64,000 nucleotides of DNA from NCBI GenBank assembly GCA_963665735.1, contig OY762444.1:3534001-3598000 (forward strand), written 5' to 3'. The notes under the pieces were generated by a model, which did not search any database, was not told the DNA's origin, and saw nothing but the letters and a program-made list of their open reading frames with translations. Positions 59,172-64,000 of the stretch are shown in pieces. The position numbers were made by a program, and so were the translations under genes. This stretch comes from CATOSK01 sp963665735 (GTDB taxonomy: Bacteria; Chloroflexota; Dehalococcoidia; Lucifugimonadales; UBA3495). Each line of letters opens with the position of its first letter. Positions within the stretch are counted from its first letter, which is position 1.

Positions 59172-60158
59172 CTAGTTGGGCGTGACGGCCACGGTGCGGA
59201 CTTCGCCGAATTCCTTCTTCAGCTTGGTCCAGGAATCGCCGCCGTCCTCGCTGATATAGACGTACCCGTAGAGGCTGGCCGCAGCGATGACGTTGGGCCG
59301 TTCCGGGTGTGAGCCGAACCAGTAAACCACCGAGTTGGGTTCCACCGGCAGCGGCGCCGCGTCCCAGCTGCGCCCGGCGTCCTTGGTGCGCCGGATGGCC
59401 CCGGTCACGCCGGGAATGAAGTCGCCGTTGCCCACGAACATGGTGTCCGGGTCATCGTGCTTGATGACCATGCCCCGGCAGTAGGAACGGGAATCGCCCT
59501 CGTTGAACTTGGGGAACTCGTGGTAATCCCAGCTTTCCCCTTCGTCGGTGCTGGTGGCAATCCCGAAGGGACTGGTCACGTAAACCGAAGTCTGGCGCCC
59601 CGGCTTGATAGCCATCCCATGAACGTCGCCGTGGAAGGGGTCGGGCCCCAGGTCGGGCAGGTGCACCCACGAATCGCCCCCGTCCAGGCTCTTGTAAACG
59701 CCGTCAACCTCGATGCCGGCCCAGATAGTCCGGTGGTCGCGCGGGTCAACAATCACGTTGGTGGTGCGGGGAATCCCCACCGGGCAAGGGATGGTTACGC
59801 CGATGTCCAGGTGTTCCCACGACTTGCCGCCGTCCCGGGAACGGTAGGCGTCGGGCCGCGCCCCCACGAAGATGGTGTCCGAGTCATCCGGGTCCACCGT
59901 CACCGACCAGGTTTGGATGTTGTCGTCCAGCGGCGACTCGATATGTTCCCAGTTGGCCCCGTTGTTATCGCTGCGGAAAATCCCCACGTCGGAGCCGGCG
60001 ATAACCCGGTGCGGGTCGCTGGGGTAAACCGTCAGCGCCCGGACGTTGCACTCCGAAGGCATCGGGTCGCGCACCCGGTTCCAGGTCTCCCCCCCGTCGG
60101 GGCTGAAGGACAGGCCGCCGCCGACGCTGCCCACGAAAACCGTATAATCTTTCGCCAT
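59172..60158 (-). CDS. BNR-repeat beta-propeller protein
   Basis: This 328-aa protein has seven BNR (Asp-box) repeats of the pattern S-x-D-x-G-x-x-W: SPDGGETW, SDNNGANW, SRDGGKSW, SLDGGDSW, STDEGESW, TKDAGRSW and SEDGGDSW. It thus forms one beta-propeller. No signal peptide or sialidase Arg triad is evident, so an intracellular binding or lyase-like role is possible. GAGGAGG is found before the ATG on the reverse strand. Relatives are abundant in marine and sponge-associated Chloroflexi. Confidence 0.85.
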   Translation of the reverse strand: MAKDYTVFVGSVGGGLSFSPDGGETWNRVRDPMPSECNVRALTVYPSDPHRVIAGSDVGIFRSDNNGANWEHIESPLDDNIQTWSVTVDPDDSDTIFVGARPDAYRSRDGGKSWEHLDIGVTIPCPVGIPRTTNVIVDPRDHRTIWAGIEVDGVYKSLDGGDSWVHLPDLGPDPFHGDVHGMAIKPGRQTSVYVTSPFGIATSTDEGESWDYHEFPKFNEGDSRSYCRGMVIKHDDPDTMFVGNGDFIPGVTGAIRRTKDAGRSWDAAPLPVEPNSVVYWFGSHPERPNVIAAASLYGYVYISEDGGDSWTKLKKEFGEVRTVAVTPN

Positions 60159-60569
60159 TGGTGCATCCTCCTCTTGATAGACTTTCTGCCCAATTGCCGG
60201 TATGGGCTAATAATATCCCCAACCGTTATGAAAAGCTACCGCCCCCGCCCAACCCGCCGGACGGTTGCAAAGTCGGTAGGAACAGCGTTGGGAGGGGGTT
60301 CAATAGTCCCTTCCCCCTTGACGGGGGAAGGTTAGGATGGGGGTGACCGCCACGTCGGGGGAATGTATCGCAACCCTGGACGCCTCCCCATCGTTGGGAC
60401 ATGGACTTTGCAATCGTCCTGCCCAACCCGTCCAGCTCGCGCTATCCAACCCGTCATCCCGGCTAAAGCCGGAATCCAGAAGGGGATGAAGAAAGTATCT
60501 CAAAAATCCCTTCCCCCTTGACGGGGGAAGGTTAGGATGGGGGTGAAAACTTTGTCGTAGGACACCCCC
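60159..60569. repeat. CCTTCCCCC/GGGGGAAGG repeats in a 411-base gap
   Basis: Two nearly identical copies of CCCTTCCCCCTTGACGGGGG followed by AAGGTTAGGATGGGGGTG lie at 60307-60346 and 60506-60545, with a CCGGCTAAAGCCGG palindrome between them. The right edge (GTAGGACACCCCCCTA) runs into the stop codon of the reverse-strand epimerase gene. No gene is seen. Confidence 0.75.
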
Positions 60570-61508
60570 CTAAACCGAAACCGGCGGCAGCCCCGCCTCT
60601 TCCCGCACATCGTTGATTATCTCCGCCACCCGCTGCCGGAAAGGAGCGTACTCAATCTCAAACTCATCCAGCAGGCGGCTGTTGTCCACCAGGTAGTTGC
60701 CCGACTGCTCCCGCCCGCCTTCGTTGTCAAAGCCAATCTGCGCGTCGGGCAGGAACTCCCGCACCATGTCCGCCAAATCGCCCAGGCTTATGGCGTGGCC
60801 GCCGGAGTTGTAGATGGGGTAGTGGCTGGAATCCACCAGCAGCGCCCGCGCGAACACCTCGGCGATGTCCTCAACGTGGATGGGCAGCCGCATCATATCC
60901 TTATAAGGGAAGCTGACCGCCTCGCCGCGGGCCGGCAGGGTGATGCACTGAACGTGGTCGGTAGAACCCCGCACCTTGTCCGGGCCGGTGACGTTGGCCG
61001 GGCGAATGCCCGTGATGGACAGCCCGTAATTCTGGATATACATCTTGGCCTGGAACTCGTTGAAAATCTTATGAGTGGCGTACTGGCTGGTGCCGAACAT
61101 CCCGTCGTCCTCATTCACCAACCGGTCGCCGAAGTTGCTCTGCTGGCCGCTGACTGCGATGGAACTGGCGTAAACCACCCGGTTGACCCCCAGCAGACGG
61201 GCCGCCTCAAAGCAGTTGTCCATCCCCAGGATGTTCAGCCGCATATTCAGGTGGGGGTTGATTTCGCCGCCGCCCAGCAGGTAGGCCAGGTTGATAATGC
61301 GGTCCGGCTCGGCGACGGAAATGGCGTGAACGATGTCCTCGAACTGGGTAACGTCGCCGCGAATGACCCGCACCTGCTCCTCCATGCCGGCGAAGGACGC
61401 CGCGCCGGGGTTGATGTCCATGCAGACCACATCGTTGCCCCGTTCCACCAGCTTGCGAATGAGCCGCGGCCCAGTGAACCCCGTGCCGCCCAATACCAGA
61501 ATCGCCAT
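60570..61508 (-). CDS. NAD-dependent epimerase/dehydratase family protein
   Basis: This 312-aa extended SDR has the nucleotide loop LVLGGTGFTGPRL, Ser residues in YASSIAVSG, and a catalytic YATHK (Tyr-x3-Lys). The C-terminal region SGNYLVDNSRLLDEF resembles UDP-sugar epimerases. It may act on a nucleotide sugar or similar polyol. ATG 61508 (MAILVLGGTG) has GGAGGG upstream. No glycan cluster surrounds it. Confidence 0.88.
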   Translation of the reverse strand: MAILVLGGTGFTGPRLIRKLVERGNDVVCMDINPGAASFAGMEEQVRVIRGDVTQFEDIVHAISVAEPDRIINLAYLLGGGEINPHLNMRLNILGMDNCFEAARLLGVNRVVYASSIAVSGQQSNFGDRLVNEDDGMFGTSQYATHKIFNEFQAKMYIQNYGLSITGIRPANVTGPDKVRGSTDHVQCITLPARGEAVSFPYKDMMRLPIHVEDIAEVFARALLVDSSHYPIYNSGGHAISLGDLADMVREFLPDAQIGFDNEGGREQSGNYLVDNSRLLDEFEIEYAPFRQRVAEIINDVREEAGLPPVSV

Positions 61509-61589
61509 AGCGCCCTCCGTCGTCCGGGTCATTCCCGTCTGTCAACTTCCGCCGAGTATAGGTTGCCCCGGAAACGGCCGTCAACACGG

Positions 61590-61735
61590 TTCTCAAAACC
61601 CCCTTCCTCTGACAGAGGGCCGGGGTGAGGGCAAAACATCCCTGCCCTCTTGCCATCCGACCCGTTATGCCGGCGCCCCCAACCCGTCATTCCGGCGAAG
61701 GCCGGAATCCAGAAATCCTTGCCAGTACCGACAAG
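61590..61735. repeat. GAGGGCC stem-loop and palindromic repeat
   Basis: CCCCCTTCCTCTGACAGAGG (about 61598-61620) and CCGGCGAAGGCCGG (about 61693-61712) fill the gap before vapB. Confidence 0.65.
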
Positions 61736-61805
61736 AATAATCAAGATGGGGGTGGACACCAAGCCCCCGATTGCCCCGGTCAGACGAATGGTGTATTTTC
61801 AATGT

Positions 61806-62009
61806 ATGTCACGAACCAACGTAGATATAGATGATGGAGCGTGCGCCGAGGTGATGCGGCGTTACCAACTCGCCACCAAGCGGGAGGCTATCAACCTCGC
61901 GCTGCGCAGGCTCGCCGCCGAACCCCTGTCTGTTGAGGAAGCCCGCCAGATGCGGGGGGCCGGATGGGAAGGCGACCTGGATGCTATGCGTTCTGGTAGT
62001 TTGGCGTGA
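61806..62009 (+). CDS. vapB: VapB-type antitoxin
   Basis: This 67-aa protein has SRTNVDIDDGACAEVMRRYQ and ATKREAINLALRRLA, the ribbon-helix-helix and helix pattern of VapB antitoxins, with an acidic toxin-binding tail ending in RQMRGAGWEGDLD. ATG 61806 gives the conserved start. Its stop overlaps the vapC start by 4 bases (GTGA), so the pair is translationally coupled. It should neutralise VapC and repress its own promoter. Confidence 0.82.
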   Translation: MSRTNVDIDDGACAEVMRRYQLATKREAINLALRRLAAEPLSVEEARQMRGAGWEGDLDAMRSGSLA

Positions 62010-62401
62010 CGCTGATAGATACATCGGCTTGGGTCGAGTTCCTGCGCGATACGGGGTCATTGGTCTGTGTCCAGGTTGAGGAACTGCTAGCTCAGGAAAT
62101 CTACACCTGCGGCCCGGTGCGTATGGAGGTTCTGGCCGGAGCCCGGGACGAGTCCCATCTTGGGAGTCTTAATCGCCTGCTTGGGAGAGCAACGGTCATA
62201 CCCACTCTGCCGGCGGACTACGATAATGCGGCTGCTATCTATCGCCTTTGTCGGCGGGAAGGCGAGACCGTTCGCAAACTGGTGGACTGCCTGATTGCCT
62301 CCATAGCGATAAGGTCCGGTATCCCCATACTGCATAGGGACGCAGATTTCGACGCGCTGGCCCGGCACACCGGGCTAAGCGTGTTCCGGGATGATGAATG
62401 A
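62006..62401 (+). CDS. vapC: VapC-type PIN-domain toxin
   Basis: This 131-aa RNase has the four PIN acidic residues: Asp5 (LIDTSAWVEFL), Glu41 (RMEVLAGA), Asp94 (LVDCLIASIAI) and Asp112 (HRDADFDALA). VapC toxins cut tRNA or rRNA when the antitoxin is lost. It starts at GTG 62006. Only two bases separate its stop from the ATG of the amidohydrolase, so the metabolic gene may be read from the same transcript. Confidence 0.88.
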   Translation: MTLIDTSAWVEFLRDTGSLVCVQVEELLAQEIYTCGPVRMEVLAGARDESHLGSLNRLLGRATVIPTLPADYDNAAAIYRLCRREGETVRKLVDCLIASIAIRSGIPILHRDADFDALARHTGLSVFRDDE

Positions 62402-62403
62402 CA

Positions 62404-64000
62404 ATGCCAACCTACCCTCTCAAAGCCGATACCCTTATCCGCAACGCCAACGTCATCACCATGGACCCCCGCCGTCCCCGGGCCGACGCTGTCGCCGTCC
62501 TCAACGGCAAGTTCGTTGCCGTGGGCAGCGCCGCCGAGTTGACCAACCTGGTCGGCCCCAAGACCCGAATCCTTGACCTCACCGGCAAGACCGTGTTGCC
62601 CGGCTTTATTGACGCCCATATCCACGTCCTCAACAGCGGCATCCGTCACGTCATGGCCGCCGACTGCGACCTGCCCACCATCGGCCACATCCAAGCCGCT
62701 TTGCGGGAACGGGCGGCGGCTACTCCCGCCGGGGAATGGGTGCAGGGTTTCAAGTTCGACGACACCAAGACCGCCGAAAACCGTTTCCTCTTCCGGCAAG
62801 ACCTGGACGCCGTAAGCGCCGACCATCCCGTCATGGTGGCCCACCGGGCCGGCCACGTTTACTACCTGAACAGCGTGGCTCTGGCCGCCGCCGGCTACAA
62901 CAACGAAACGCCTGACCCGCCCGGCGGACGCCTGGGCCGCAACCCCGACACCGGCGAGCTGGACGGCGTGGTGTACGAGCGAGCCAGCGACCCCATCCGG
63001 TTCGGCCTCATTCCCCCGGAGACGCCGGAGATTCGCCGGGAGGGTCTGCGTACCATCTGCCGGATGCTCAACGCGGCGGGGTTGACCAGCGTTCACGACG
63101 CCCGCGTGCTGGCCGATGAGTTCGCCACCTACCAGGAAGGCCGGGCCGAGGGCGATTTGACCCTGCGGGTCTATGCCCTGTTGTTCTATCCCCACTTTCC
63201 GGCTCTGCGGGAAGCCGGTGTCAAGACGGGTTTCGGAGATGACCTGCTGCGGCTGGGCGGAATCAAGATGGTGGCCGACGGGGCCATCGCCGCCCGCACT
63301 GCCTACCTGTCGGAACCCTACGTCGGCAGCGACTGCGACCACGGCATCCTGGCCATGACCGCCGAAGAAATTGAGGACAACGTGCTGGAAATGCACCGGG
63401 CCGGGTTTCAGGTCTGCATCCACGCCAACGGCGACCTGACCATTGACATGGTTACCCGCGCCTATGAAAAGGCCCAGGCCCGCTTTCCCCGTCCCGACCC
63501 GCGGCACCGGGTAGAACACTGCACCCTGGTCAACCCGGAGATTCTAAACCGGATGCGCGCCCTGGGAAGCATAGCGACGCCCTTTTGCACCTACGTTTAC
63601 CATCACGGGGAGAAGATGCCCTTCTACGGCGAGGAACGGCTGGAGTGGATGTTTGCCCAGCGGTCTTTCCTGGACTACGGCGTGGTTTCCACCGGAGCGA
63701 CCGACTACCCGCCCGGCCCGTTTGAGCCGCTGCTGGGCATCCAAAGCTGCGTCACCCGCACCGACAGCCGGGGCAACGTATGGGGGCCCAGCCAGAAAAT
63801 TTCGGTGGAAGAGGCCCTGTACCTTTACACCCGCGGCGGGGCCTACGCCTCTTTTGATGAGCACGTCAAGGGTTCCATCGAACCTGGCAAGCTGGCCGAT
63901 ATGGTAGTTTTGGGCGACGACCCAACAAGCGTTGACCCCATGACCATCAAGGACATCCCGGTGGAAATGACCATCGTCGGTGGCCAGAGTGTGTTTGGGG
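62404..64000 (+). CDS. YtcJ-like amidohydrolase, 3' end outside the window
   Basis: This is at least 532 codons and still open at the right edge. The metal-dependent amidohydrolase fold is shown by TVLPGFIDAHIHVL near the N-terminus (His-x-His ligands), GIKMVADGAIAARTAYL, HANGDLTIDMV, RHRVEHCTL and STGATDYPP (metal Asp). The final strands GKLADMVVLGDDP are typical of the family. YtcJ-like enzymes hydrolyse N-acyl or cyclic amides. It lies two bases after vapC. The substrate is unknown. Confidence 0.88.
   Translation, partial: MPTYPLKADTLIRNANVITMDPRRPRADAVAVLNGKFVAVGSAAELTNLVGPKTRILDLTGKTVLPGFIDAHIHVLNSGIRHVMAADCDLPTIGHIQAALRERAAATPAGEWVQGFKFDDTKTAENRFLFRQDLDAVSADHPVMVAHRAGHVYYLNSVALAAAGYNNETPDPPGGRLGRNPDTGELDGVVYERASDPIRFGLIPPETPEIRREGLRTICRMLNAAGLTSVHDARVLADEFATYQEGRAEGDLTLRVYALLFYPHFPALREAGVKTGFGDDLLRLGGIKMVADGAIAARTAYLSEPYVGSDCDHGILAMTAEEIEDNVLEMHRAGFQVCIHANGDLTIDMVTRAYEKAQARFPRPDPRHRVEHCTLVNPEILNRMRALGSIATPFCTYVYHHGEKMPFYGEERLEWMFAQRSFLDYGVVSTGATDYPPGPFEPLLGIQSCVTRTDSRGNVWGPSQKISVEEALYLYTRGGAYASFDEHVKGSIEPGKLADMVVLGDDPTSVDPMTIKDIPVEMTIVGGQSVFG

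Noticed and set aside
62239..63519. A 426-codon reverse-strand frame
   Set aside because: It is antisense to the amidohydrolase gene, which has all family metal-binding motifs.
1..64000. tRNA or rRNA genes
   Set aside because: Reading the intergenic regions by eye gave no cloverleaf with a TTCRA arm and no rRNA-like stretch; a tRNAscan run would settle it.

Overview
The window is about 64 kb of GC-rich bacterial chromosome. It most likely comes from an uncultured Chloroflexota of the Dehalococcoidia/SAR202 type. That placement is an inference from gene content: many crotonase, short-chain dehydrogenase, FAH, LLM-flavin, amidohydrolase and acyl-CoA synthetase genes, Chloroflexi-style small proteins, and frequent TTG/GTG starts. 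No rRNA gene is present and I found no tRNA, so the taxonomy cannot be fixed from this sequence alone.

Layout. 0-24 kb holds housekeeping and catabolic genes: acyl-CoA synthetase, leuB, a Ca2+/cation antiporter, two tandem PaREP1-like genes, a JAMM protease, a dual-specificity phosphatase, a crotonase, metF, acpS-nnr, a HEAT-repeat protein, a PPOX-class flavoprotein, a ThDP enzyme, an MFS transporter, radC, a cupin, an orphan DNA methyltransferase, ggt, a peroxiredoxin, and a membrane protein whose 3' half is tandemly triplicated. 24-40 kb holds a nucleoside hydrolase, a HAD enzyme, a small protein followed by a PD-(D/E)XK nuclease, an LLM oxidoreductase, an orphan pstB, a sulfite/nitrite reductase-hemD operon behind a structured leader, yqeY-purQ-EamA-purL, and a lower-GC patch of accessory genes. 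40-53 kb holds a glycosyltransferase/glycoside hydrolase pair, a candidate toxin-antitoxin pair next to a NYN-LOTUS nuclease, a four-gene probable metal-handling cluster (YtkA-like, His-rich, cupredoxin lipoprotein, large membrane protein), two SDRs, an FKBP isomerase, a dead ParE gene, an Abi-like gene and an IS1-family element. 54-64 kb holds prfA and prmC with a small gene between them, DUF2071, FAH, a BNR-repeat protein, a sugar-nucleotide-type epimerase, vapBC and a YtcJ-type amidohydrolase that runs off the end.

Nearly every intergenic gap is filled with short dispersed repeats: palindromes of the type GGATTCCGGC-TTTC-GCCGGAATGACG, CCCTCCCC/GGGGAGGG stem-loops, and a TTCGACAAGCTCACC family. 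Several are packed inside MITE-like elements whose ends read TAGGGNGTGTCGTCA ... TGACGACACCCCCTA. These ends repeatedly coincide with the TAG stop codon of the preceding gene. Fragments of the same repeats have also entered two coding sequences in frame. This repeat system, together with the tandem gene-tail array and the reductase leader, is the most unusual content of the window.
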